A stretch of DNA of 64,000 nucleotides from Odontocerum albicorne (lineage: Eukaryota; Arthropoda; Insecta; Trichoptera; Odontoceridae), in contig OX463838.1 of the NCBI GenBank assembly GCA_949825065.1, positions 7,232,251-7,296,250 of the forward strand. The letters are read 5' to 3'. The notes under the pieces are model-generated. The model had not been told where the DNA came from and searched no databases. It saw nothing but the letters and a program-made list of their open reading frames with translations. The translations under genes and the position numbers were made by a program. Positions 54,130 through 63,879 of this stretch are shown piece by piece; position 1 is the first letter of the stretch; the number at the start of each line of letters is the position of its first letter.

Positions 54130-55060
54130 TTAGGGAGCGAACTCTCCACCAGAGCGCTCTAACTCACAACATTAAAAAATATTTGTCCCCAACATGCTGA
54201 AGCATAGAGAGTAGACTCTCCACCAGCGCGCTCTAATTAACAACATTAAACATTATTTGTCTCCAACATGCTGAAGCATAGAGAGTAGACTCTCCACCAG
54301 GAACATCTAACTCACAATATTAAACGTTATTTGTCTCCAACATGTTGAAACATAGAGAGCAGACTCTCCACAAGGGCGCTTTGACTTACAATATTAAACA
54401 TTACTTATCTCCAACATGCTGAAACATCGAGAGCAGACTCTCTACCAGGGCGCTCTAGCTCACAACATTAAACATAATTTGTCTCCAACATGTTGAAGCA
54501 TAGAGAGTAGACTCTCCACCAGGGCGCACTAACTCACAACATTTAACATTATTTGTCTCCAACATGCTGAAGCATAGAGAGTAGACTCTCCACCAGGGAC
54601 ATCTAACTAAACAACATTAAGCATTACTTATCTCCAACATGCTGAAACATCGAGAGCAGACTCTCTACCAAGGCGCTCTAACTCACAACATTAAACATTA
54701 TTTGTTTCCAACATGCTGAAGCATATGGAGCATACTCCCCACTAAGGCGCTCTAACTCACAACATTAAACATTATTTGTCTCCAACATGTTGAAGCATAG
54801 AGAGTAGACTCTCCACCAGGGCGCATTCACTCACAACATTAAACATTATTTGTCTCCAACATGCTGAAGCATAAACATTAAACATTATTTGTCTCCAACA
54901 TGCTGAAGCATAAAGAGCAAACTCTCAACCAGGGCACTCTAACTCACAGCATTAAACATTATTTGTCTACAACATGCTAAAGCATAGAGATCAGACTCTC
55001 CACCGAAGCGATCTAACTCACATTAAAATGATTTGTCTCTAGCAAGCTGAAGCATAGAAA
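54130..55060. repeat. 74-bp satellite, about thirteen copies
   Basis: The unit contains GCGCTCTAACTCACAACATT, AAACATTATTTGTCTCCAAC, ATGCTGAAGCATAGAGAGTA and GACTCTCCACCAGG. Copies vary at 5-15%. One unit near 54860 is shortened. CATGCTGAAGCATAG holds a small dyad. Confidence 0.93.
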
Positions 55061-55540
55061 ACTAGTAAGAGAAAGTCAAAAATATAATAGGGTAACTAGA
55101 AGTTGACGTCCGTAAAACAGTACTCAAAACTGTAAGTCACATTCTAATAGACTAGGATGAATGATAGGTTGGAAAATCTTGATTCCGATTGGCCTTAGTC
55201 ACTTTTTAAACATCTGTTATAAAAATATTTGGAGGTCAATTTATTTAGCACGGTTTAAAGAGTAGACCTTATTTAAGAGCGGAATTCGAACCCACTATTA
55301 TCGACAGATTAAAAATATTATAAGAAAAAAGCTAAGTGTCCGAAAAAGAAGATGATGGCAACGGCCATTAGATTTTAAACTTCACCATATCTAAGTTTAT
55401 AAAAATATATTTAGTAAGAAAAGCGCTGAAAATTCCAAAGAAACCTTTATAGAATTTGCTTTATGTGATAGTAGCACATTCCGCTTAAGATGGTGTGTTG
55501 TGTTCATATGTGAACATAAATTTAGATATTTATTTCTAAA
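55061..55540. other. unclassified; possible SINE B-box
   Basis: GGAATTCGAACCCACTA at 55280-55296 could be a minus-strand B-box from an old SINE. Nothing else. Confidence 0.35.
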
Positions 55541-56125
55541 ATGGGTTGTTTTCAAGTATTGAACACGTCATTCATATATTTTACACTTGGAGGCAGACAA
55601 AGACCTACCCAATTAAAATGTTTTCAAGTATTGAACACGTCATTCATATATTTTACACTTGTAAGGCAGACAAAGACCTACCCAATTAAAATGTTTTCAA
55701 GTATTGAACACGTCATTCATATATTTTACACTTGTAAGGCAGACAAAGACCTACCCAATTAAAATGTTTTCAAGTATTGAACACGTCATTCATATATTTT
55801 ACACTTGGAGGCAGACAAAGACCTACCCAATTAAAATGTTTTCAAGTATTGAACACGTCATTCATATATTTTACACTTAGAGGCAGACAATGACCTACCA
55901 AATTAAATGTTTTCAAGTATTGAACACGTCATTCATATATTTTACACTTGGAGGCAGACAAAGACCTACCAAATTAAATGTTTTCAAGAATTGAACACGT
56001 CCTTCATAAATTTTACACTTGGAGGCAGACATAAACCTACCAAATTAAATGTTTTCAAGTATTGAACGTCATTCATATATTTTACACTTGGAGGCAGACA
56101 AAGATCTACCCAATTAAAATGAATA
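55541..56125. repeat. 72-bp tandem repeat, eight copies
   Basis: The unit contains TTTTCAAGTATTGAACACGT, CATTCATATATTTTACACTT, AGGCAGACAAAGACCTACC and AATTAAAATG. A plus frame of 73 codons here is produced by the repeat. Confidence 0.94.
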
Positions 56126-56455
56126 TCATCAAATCATTACAAATTACATTACATTGGAATAAGAAAAAAAATACGTTAAAATAACGAGAAATACACTGTT
56201 ATCGACTACAACCAACCAAGAAATGGACTTCTTCTTTCCTATCCATTTGGGGTCGGCAGCTTGGACCTTTTTCCTCCGTCTCTCTCGATCTCGCCAATCT
56301 CTCGGCAAAAGTCCAAGTCTCGTCAAGACCTCTTCCACTTTCTTATATATGCTCTTCTTGGGTATCCTCTCCTATTTTGGAGTTCCCAATTCGTGGCTGT
56401 CTTTAGCGTTAACTTTCAGCCCGCCATTGCACGTGTCTATAACAGTGTAATCGTG
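56126..56455. other. unclassified, possibly repeat-derived
   Basis: The minus strand gives a lysine/arginine-rich peptide (RDWRDRERRRKKVQAADPKW) over 56144-56338 that could be LINE debris. I cannot confirm it. Confidence 0.35.
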
Positions 56456-56461
56456 TATTGT

Positions 56462-57055
56462 TTATAGTTAAGGCATTAACGTTGTGGAGGTTTAAAGACA
56501 TCGTTATTTATTTTATCAAACACTGTTTATTCCATTTTTTTGTAACGGTATAACCCTACCGGTTTCAAGGCTTTCACCTCATCTTCAGGGGAGCACAAAC
56601 AAGGCTAAATTCTGTTCGAACTGGTACCGATATACATGCTTCAACGGTTAGGGACATTCGGGATGGGGACTGAGGGCTGAGGGTGACATGGGACGATTTC
56701 GGCCAGCAGCGGAGAGATTTTTGGGGTATACGTGTTTCCAGATGTTCGCCCCGGTGTACTGACTTAGAAATTTCTAGGGCCTCTAATCTGTCCAATTTAT
56801 TTACCTTATTACTGATATGTAAGAATTTGGCATCTTCGATAGAAAAAGTATAGTTTTCATGGTGACAATGATTAGCCATTTCAGAATAAATTAGAGGATT
56901 TGTTAAGGCGGATTTGTGTTCACGAAATATCTTTTCAAAGGATCTTCCTGTCTTTCCTATATAGAAATTATCACAGACTGCACATAAACGTTTAGCACAA
57001 TCAGCACATAAACCGTTGCAAAAAAGAAGAATAAACAGTGTTTGATAAAATAAAT
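56462..57055. mobile_element. Penelope-like element, minus copy with inverted terminal piece at its 5' end
   Basis: From 56462 (complement of the trailer GTTAATGCCTTAACTATAAA) through the terminus (56515-56605) and endonuclease frame to about 56995 the copy is in minus orientation. At 57010-57050 a short plus-orientation terminal fragment (AAACCGTTGCAAAAAAGAAG, AATAAACAGTGTTTGATAAA) closes the 5' end. The architecture is the same as at 63095-63765. Confidence 0.85.
56700..57000 (-). pseudogene. GIY-YIG endonuclease domain of a PLE, truncated
   Basis: The minus frame reads DNFYIGKTGRSFEKIFREHK, ALTNPLIYSEMANHCHHENY, FSIEDAKFLHIS and KLDRLEALEISKSVHRGEHL, then diverges by frameshift. YIG and the following GKTGRSF...R..EH are the GIY-YIG nuclease core, and E in YSEMANH is the expected metal-binding Glu. 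The reverse-transcriptase part is missing. Confidence 0.82.
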
Positions 57056-57074
57056 TAGAGTGTAATCGTGATTA

Positions 57075-57330
57075 CTGGGCATTATCTAATATTGGCGCCA
57101 CTTTAATTGTTCCATGAATTCGTTCATTTCGGATCTAATCCAATCTAGTGACGCCTAGTGACCATCGAAGAATAAGCACCTCTGCGAAATGAAGCAATGG
57201 TTCCTGTTTTTCTTTAGAGGCCAACATGTGTAGTATAATGGGCTTAATCGCTGCCTTGTAAATCTTGCTCTCAAGCTTTATTGATAGCCTTCTGTCACAC
57301 ATAACCCCCGTCGTTTCTCTCCATTTGTTT
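57075..57330 (-). pseudogene. LINE RT C-terminal fragment (fourth family)
   Basis: The minus frame gives RETTGVMCDRRLSIKLESKI, YKAAIKPIILHMLASKEKQE, EVLILRWSLGVTRLD and IRNERIHGTIKVAPIL. This is the MCDRR.S.KLKSKIYK...LRWSLGVTRLD.IRNE.IRGT signature of insect LINEs. One stop and a small frame change are present. Confidence 0.82.
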
Positions 57331-57334
57331 CAGA

Positions 57335-57855
57335 CAATATTTATTCTGTTTTTTACGTCTTTTTGAAATGATTGTTCCAAGATACTTAAAGAAGTATATT
57401 GAGCTAAGATATTTAAATAAATCAAGAAAAAGACAAAGAAAAATACAGTAAAACCTTGGACACAGCCTCAGGAATACTCAAATGGTCAAAATAATTATAA
57501 TAAATCACAACCTGGCTTCCAACCCTCGAACATGTCTGAAAGTTCACGTATTTTCCTCTTACTTGAAATCTATTTTACGTGGATAAATTAGCTGTCCAGA
57601 TTCACCCACACTCTTTCTAGGAACGAATCGCCATCCTTTAAAGTCCGACCCACTTTATGTATGACCTTACACTGACCTTACACGCGATATATTTATCATC
57701 TAACGACGAAAGAGCTACCCCTAGGTGAGATATGTCGGTGCCACACCGATATTTAAAAAAGGAAATGTACAATATTATACATTAATAAAGCATAATATTT
57801 ATCAATAAACTAAGAACGAAATTTCACATGATAATAAAAACATAGAAAATTGACT
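57335..57855. other. unclassified sequence
   Basis: Nothing recognised. Confidence 0.45.
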
Positions 57856-57858
57856 AAC

Positions 57859-58645
57859 CAGAAAGATAACATAAAGAATATAATATAATGTAACTACTGG
57901 TATATTGTTTGTGTTTTAATCTTTTTGTAAGTCCTAACCTAGCCTAACCAGAAAGATAGCATAAAGAATCCATGCGTAACCTAACCTAACCAGAAAGATA
58001 ACATACAGAATACCATATCTTACCTAACCTAACCTAATCAAACCTAACCAGAAAGATAACATAAAGAATACCATATCTAACCTAACCTAACCTTACCGAA
58101 ACAGAATAATAACATAAAGAATACCATACCTAACCTAACCAGAAAGATAACATAAAGAATACCATACCTAACCTAACCTAACCTTACCTAACCTGACCTA
58201 ACCAGAATGATAACATAAAGAATACCATACCTAACCTAACCAGAAAGATAAAATCAAGAATATCATACCTAACCTTACCTTACCAGAATGATAACATAAA
58301 GAATACCATACCTAACCTAACCAGAAAGATAACGTAAAGAATCCATGCCTAACCTAACCTAACCAGAAAGATAACATAAAGAATACCATACCTAACCTAG
58401 CCTAACCAGAAAGACAACATAAAGAATATAATATAATAAAATGTAACTATGTTGTTTGTGTTTTAATTTTTTGTAAGTCCTAACCTAACCTAACCAAAAA
58501 GATAACATAAAGAATACCATACCTAACCTAACCTAACCTTACCTAACCAGAATGATAACATAAAGAATACCATACCTAACCTAACCAGAAAGATAACATA
58601 AAGAATACAATAAAATTTTACTTTATTGTTTGTGTATTAATTTTT
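57859..58645. repeat. composite satellite of telomeric CCTAA runs and a 26-bp spacer
   Basis: Runs of two to five CCTAA units (CCTAACCTAACC) alternate with AGAAAGATAACATAAAGAAT and ACCATA, roughly fifteen times. A longer block (ATAATATAATGTAACTA..., TTGTTTGTGTTTTAAT, TTTTTGTAAGTCC) recurs at about 57885, 58428 and, in altered form, 58605, giving a nested higher-order arrangement. CCTTA, CCTAG and CCTGA variants occur among the pentamers. Confidence 0.93.
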
Positions 58646-59110
58646 TTGTAAGTTCTACTAGACAGCATGTGGCATATTGTGTGAGGTAATTGGGGAAGAG
58701 GGATAGAAAAAAAAGGATGATAAAACTCAGATAATTTTCTTTACATAGGATGGCACTTTAGAGCTGAGAGACAAAATTAATAACTTGAAAAATAATTTAA
58801 CAATTTTATCACTAAGATTGATTCCAAAGATATTTCCTGAATATCATCAAATTTGTGTAAACACATCTCATGTAGCTAAACCGTTCATAATAATTCTTGC
58901 AGGCTCGTGGCAGTATAAAGAGGGTTCAGGGCATACGACGTTTTACATAATAGGTAATAAAGTAAGCCTGTTACTTGTTGGAATATGAAATATTTATTTT
59001 TTTAAATGTAAGGACAATCCACAAATCCACAAAGAATTTAAATACTTCCACAGATCTAACACTAAAAGAGTAAAATATATATTAAATAAAATAAAATAGA
59101 CGTCATGTGC
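58646..59110. other. unclassified AT-rich sequence
   Basis: Nothing recognised. Confidence 0.5.
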
Positions 59111-59430
59111 AAGCAGCTCCTCTTAATTCTCGTAGGCCCAAAATCGTTGTAAGTTTTTTATTCAAAATCATTAATGGACTTATAGATTCTTCGGTTTATC
59201 TTGAAAGAATACGTTTGCGTTACCCCATCATTTCAACTAGATTGAACACGCTTGTCAATTTACAGAGGGCGTATACAAATTAAGTAATGAATTCTTTTAT
59301 CAATAGAAATTGCTTTGCGTTCAATATACTAGTATAATGCATTCAATTAGAAGTATTTGAAATTTCAATTGTTGCATTTAAAAAAGAATTAAATGAGTAC
59401 TTTAGTAGACATTTATCAATTTTATAGCGA
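59110..59430 (+). pseudogene. jockey/CR1-like LINE C-terminus
   Basis: The plus frame gives SRRPKIVVSFLFKIINGLID, SSVYLERIRLRYPIISTRLN and TLVNLQRAYTN, then a stop, VMNSFINRNCFAFNIL, and after another change VAFKKELNEYFSRHLSIL. It fits the end of jockey/CR1 reverse transcriptases (R...F..K..NG.ID....L..I....P...TR..). 5'-truncated, with two stops. Confidence 0.75.
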
Positions 59431-60660
59431 GTGACATACCCTTGTTACTTTGAAATATTATTTTTCCTTTTTTTCTCTCTAGAACATTTCTCGATTTTGT
59501 ATTTGTATCAGGATCTACAATGATTTTTAACGCTTCACGTCTAACTGTAATTTTTTCACAGTTAGAGGTGAACCATTAAAAAACTTCACTAGTCTAGATT
59601 AGGGTATGTATAATTTATAAAATGTATTTAAGAGACTGTATGTTTTCTAATGAACTAATAAAAATCCAGTGGCTTAGTCACTTAGTAAACCTACAAGTTG
59701 TAAAGAAATGTTTAAAAAAATATCTATGGTCAATCGGACCAAAATTGATTCGATATATTGTGGCGTGGCTACTCCTTATTTTGTTAGTCTCATCATAGTA
59801 GTCCCTCCAAATGTCTCTTACAGAAAAGTCGTGAGTACTTTTCTTGGAATATCGACTTCCAGCTCTCCTTTTATATTTTTGACAGCATCTCTCGCAAATT
59901 TTATATGCTTTAGTATATCGAAGATTTATAAGGATTATTTTTTTCCACATAATCTCGCATTGATTATTTTTTTTCACTTGACTTTATATCGATTATTTTT
60001 TTTCACATAACTTCAAATTGTTTCTTTTTTCAACATGACCTCGCATTTGCTATTTCTGACGTCTGACCCATCTCACAGTATCCTATAAATTAAAAAGTCC
60101 TCATAAACAGCTTCATTACTGTCATTTATTACGGAGTTTCATTACTTCAGTTCATTACGGAGATTTATAACTCCAAGACTCTGAGGGTGGAAAGATTTTT
60201 TTTTTGTATAAGCCTTCCAAAAATAGACGGAAAATTATAAAAAAAATACTTACTTTTTTATGCATGCTCTGCAAAAATTCTGCAGCCTTGTCTATCCTCA
60301 ACACCACCATATATTTTTCTACTTTAATTTTTTATTCATAATTGATTTTTTGAAAAGTAAAAATGTTTTTTATTTTATTTTTTACTAATCGAAATCAATT
60401 ATGTTCAAAACGTTTGTTTTCCTGTTACCTTATAACATTTATTAACATTTGAATAGAAAAAAAAAGTCTTAATTTAATAACTAATATTATAAACAAATGT
60501 GTATATTTTATTTTGATGAACATTTTATCACCATCCAGCTTTGGTCCTATTGGAGTAAGCAGCAATATCTGATCTTCACGTATTTCTATCCTGTTATATA
60601 TATTTCGTTTTTGTTGACCTCATACAATTTTTTTTAATAAGCTATACCCTGTAATGTAAC
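59431..60660. other. AT-rich; short degenerate repeat
   Basis: Around 59930-60055, variants of ATTATTTTTTTTCACAT.A and TC.CATTGATT recur three or four times. Opposite-strand frames of about 100 codons at 59678-60010 are by-products of this low-complexity DNA. Confidence 0.45.
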
Positions 60661-60667
60661 TCTCGTA

Positions 60668-60907
60668 CAGTACCTGACGGTAAGTAATACACATCGGGCT
60701 TCAGAAAGAGAATGTTGGCCATAATCGGCTAACTTCGACTTTGTAGAGCGTCGTCTCTGTCATTCATACACGTGTTTCGTCGCGATTTATCAGTCGCTGT
60801 ATAGCGTTCTAGGGACAGAGACGACGCTCTACAAAGCCGAAGTTAGCCGATTATGTCCTACAATATCTTTCTTAAACCCGATGTGTATTACTTACCGCCA
60901 GATACTG
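60668..60907. mobile_element. fold-back MITE, 240 bp
   Basis: The two halves are inverted copies of about 90 bp: CAGTACCTGACGGTAAGTAA...CACATCGGG on the left and its complement at 60873-60907. The inner part of the stem includes ATCGGCTAACTTCGACTTTG and AGAGCGTCGTCTCTGTC. The loop is about 55 bp. Target duplication and superfamily are not evident; the terminal CAGTA is only weakly hAT-like. Confidence 0.85.
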
Positions 60908-60949
60908 GGCAACTGTATTAACCTAGATTCGGATTATCCAACTATAGAG

Positions 60950-61260
60950 GTCAATGCTAGTATACTTATACTGAATGGAAATATATGCGAATTTCTGTAT
61001 GCTGATGATATGCTAGTGCTAGCAGAGAAGAGAAAGAATTATGGATTTTGATGAAGAAGTTACGTGAGAGATGTGAAGAAAAAGATCTGAGAATAAATGT
61101 TACAAAATCCAAAGTCATGGTGATAAAATGGGTGAAAAGGAAAATAAATGCGGTGTATGGGTGAAAAATGAAAGATTAAAGAAAGCTGAGGAATTTTGTA
61201 ATATACGTAATATTTTTTAAGATACAAGAGTTATCAAACGGCGTGTAGCGATTAGAAATA
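60950..61260 (+). pseudogene. LINE reverse-transcriptase fragment with YADD
   Basis: The plus frame reads CEFLYADDMLVLAEKRK, then LMKKLRERCEEKDLRINVTK and SKVMVIKW, followed after frame changes by a C-terminal segment with AIRNKING. YADD is the RT catalytic motif C, and LRINVTKSKVM is the usual motif D region. Homologous to 51000-51165. The right end of the fragment becomes the first unit of the adjacent 55-bp satellite. Confidence 0.8.
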
Positions 61261-62205
61261 AAATCAATGGAAAAGTCTGACACTCTCTCTTCTCAGCGTG
61301 TAGCGATTAGAAATACTATCAATGGAAAAGTCTGACACTCTCTCTTCTCAGCGTGTAGCGATTAGAAATAAAATCAATGGGAAAGTCTGACACTCTCTCT
61401 TCTCAGCGTGTAGCGATTAGAAATAAAATCAATGGGAAAGTCTGACACTCTCTCTTCTCAGCGTGTAGCGATTAGAAATAAAATCAATGGAAAAGTCTGA
61501 CACTCTCTCTTCTCAGCGTGTAGCGATTAGTAATAAAATCAATGGGAAAGTCTGACACTCTCCTTTCTCAGCATGTAGCGATTAGAAATAAAATCAATGG
61601 GAAAGTCTGACACTCTCTCTTCTCAGCGTGTAGCAATTAGAAATAAAATCAATGGGAAAGTCTGACACTCTCTTCTCAGCGTGTAGCGATTAAAAATAAA
61701 ATCAATGGAAAATTCTGACACTCTTCTCAGCGTGTAGCGATAAGAAATAAAATCAATGGGAAAGGCTGACACCCCCTCCTCTCATCGTGTAGCGATTAGA
61801 AAGAAAATCAATGGAAAAGTCTGATACTCTCTCTTCTCAGCGTGTAGCGATTAGAAATAAAATCAACGGGAAAGTCTGACACTCTCTTTACTCAGCGTGT
61901 AGCAATTACAAATAAAATCAATGGGAAAGTCTGACACTCTCTCTTCTCAGCGTGTAGCAATTAGAAATAAAATCAATGGGAAAGTCTGACACTCTCTTCT
62001 CAGCGTGTAGCGATTAGAAATAAAATCGATGGGAAAGTCTGACACTCTCTCTTCTCAGGCTGTAGCGATTAGAAAAAAAATCAATGGGAAAGTTTGACAC
62101 TCTCTTCTCAGCATGTGGCGATTAGAAATAAAATCAATGGGAAAGTCTGACACTCTCTCTTCTCAGCGTGTAGCGATTAGAAATAAAATCAATGGGAAAG
62201 TCTGA
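61236..62205. repeat. 55-bp satellite derived from LINE coding sequence, 17 copies plus founder
   Basis: The unit is GCGTGTAGCGATTAGAAATA, AAATCAATGGGAAAGTCTGA, CACTCTCTCTTCTCA. The first occurrence (from about 61236, CGGCGTGTAGCGATTAGAAA) is continuous with the LINE fragment upstream; the CACTCTCTCTTCTCA part is not. Several units are 52-53 bp because of dinucleotide loss in the CT run. Confidence 0.95.
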
Positions 62206-62860
62206 CGTCTGAAGGTTTTCTCAATTCTCGTTCAATTTATCAACTACTTTCCAAAATATAACAAATAGTATGAAAATAAATATCAAACACATTTTATTTC
62301 ATTTTTTAATTACGAGATTTCTTTTTATTAAAGATGCTGTTATTTGTGGCATTTACTTCAACATTAAATTAATGCTTATGTATTCATTATTTCGCTGAAA
62401 AAGACGAATGAAACGAAAATGAGGCTTTCATTAAGTAAACAAAACATGCTTTTTTTCAAAGGAAATGACGAATTATATGGCTCCAATACACATTATTCTT
62501 TTCTTTACTACACTCGATGAAAAAGTCAGGGATGATTTAATTTTTACTTAGTATACCACACTTTTCTTTGTAAATTGTAGTTAAACAATTCGACCCCCAC
62601 ATCTTCCTATAGAAATACTAAGTTTCAACTTCCTCCCTCTCTTATCACAGAAACTCTACTTAGCTAAAAGCTATTGTCTCAACTTTGTTAAAAGCTACTT
62701 GTTAAATCATGCATAATTTTATCGTATACTAAATACGCTATATTTCTGAACAAATAATCTAAAACTTAGCATATTTATCAACAATATTTTGAGCAATAAA
62801 CCGTTTTAATTTTCTATAAAATATACAGATTACTTTATTGACCTTTTAATCAGAAACGAC
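62206..62860. other. unclassified AT-rich sequence
   Basis: Nothing recognised. Confidence 0.5.
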
Positions 62861-62862
62861 AT

Positions 62863-63018
62863 ACATAAATCATAATCAATTTCTTATTTACATTAATCAT
62901 AATCTATTTCTTATTAACATTAATCATAATCAATTTCTTATTTACATTAATCATAATCAATTTCTTATTTATATAAATCAAATTCAATTTCTTATTTACA
63001 TTAATCATAATCAATTTA
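62863..63018. repeat. 27-bp tandem repeat, about five or six copies
   Basis: The unit is TTAATCATAATCAATTTCTT plus ATTTACA, with small variants. Confidence 0.88.
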
Positions 63019-63094
63019 AGATATTTCGACCAACAAATTTTATGAAATACATCTGAAATAAACTAAATAAATCAAAATAGATAGCATTGTAATT

Positions 63095-63765
63095 TATTTT
63101 TAACAAACACTGTTTATTCCACTTTTTTATGACGGTATAACCCTACCGGTTTCAAGGCTTACACTAACTTTAATCTCCGGAAACTCTTTTTTAATGGGAA
63201 AGGCAAAAATGGAATACTTAGCAACAGCGGTGTGTATAAACTTTTATGTGCTGACTGTGATAATTTCTATATAGGAAAGACAGGAAGATCTTTTGAAAAG
63301 AGATTTCGTGAACACCAATCTGCCTTAACAAATCCTCTAATTTATTCTGAAATGGCTAATCATTGTCACCGTGAGAATCATAATTTTTCTATCGATGATG
63401 CCAAATTCTTACATATTAGCGGCAACGGAAATAAATTGGACAGATTAGAGGCCCTAGAAATTTCTAAGTCAGTATACCGATCGGAGCATCTGTTGAACAG
63501 TTATTTCCCCAAAATCTCCCCGCTCTTGGCCGAAATTATCCCTAGCCTTCCTCACCCCCCAGCCTCCAACCGTTGAAGTGTCTATATCGGTACCAGTTCG
63601 AACAGCATTTAGTCTTGTTTGCGCTCCCCTGAAGATGAGGTGAAAGCCTTGAAACCGGTAGGGTTATACCGTCACAAAAAAGTGGAATAAACAGTGTTTG
63701 TTAAAAATAAATTACAATGTCCTTAAACCTCCACAACGTTAATGCCTTAACTATTAACAAAATAG
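63095..63765 (+). mobile_element. Penelope-like element with inverted terminal piece, endonuclease domain and 3' end
   Basis: An inverted copy of the terminus (63085-about 63160, AACAAACACTGTTTATTCCA, CTACCGGTTTCAAGGCTT) is followed by the GIY-YIG frame and then the normal 3' terminus (63610-63710) and trailer (CCTCCACAACGTTAATGCC). Inverted terminal copies at the 5' end of 5'-truncated insertions are characteristic of Penelope elements. The outer bases, including ATTGTAATTTATTTTTAA, are also inverted. Confidence 0.9.
63163..63579 (+). CDS. PLE GIY-YIG endonuclease domain, 5'-truncated but open
   Basis: Open from the junction at 63163 to the TGA at 63577-63579, about 138 codons, without its own ATG near the start. 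The sequence runs LRKLFFNGKGKNG, GVYKLLCADCDNFYIGKTGR, SFEKRFREHQ, NPLIYSEMANHCHREN, FSIDDAKFLHIS, KLDRLEALEISKSV, HLLNSYFPKISPLL. GVY and YIG are the two signature triplets, R in FEKRFREH and E in YSEMANH the expected catalytic residues, and CADC the start of the Cys-rich insertion typical of Penelope endonucleases. In complete elements it follows the reverse transcriptase and nicks the target DNA; here the reverse transcriptase is missing. Confidence 0.88.
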
Positions 63766-63879
63766 ATAGCTATTGGTTATTCAAGTTTCCTTGATTTTCA
63801 AAACACGTTTTGAAAGTTCTACACTGCAAATATTACGATATCTGAAAAAAAAAACATTACGATATCCTTTAGAAGTTGT

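Noticed and set aside
57859..58645. A true chromosome end
   Set aside because: Sequence continues on both sides with ordinary transposon debris, and the pentamers are interrupted by a spacer, so it is interstitial in this assembly.
59678..60010. Overlapping 100-codon frames on opposite strands
   Set aside because: Low-complexity T-rich repeats; neither has recognisable features.
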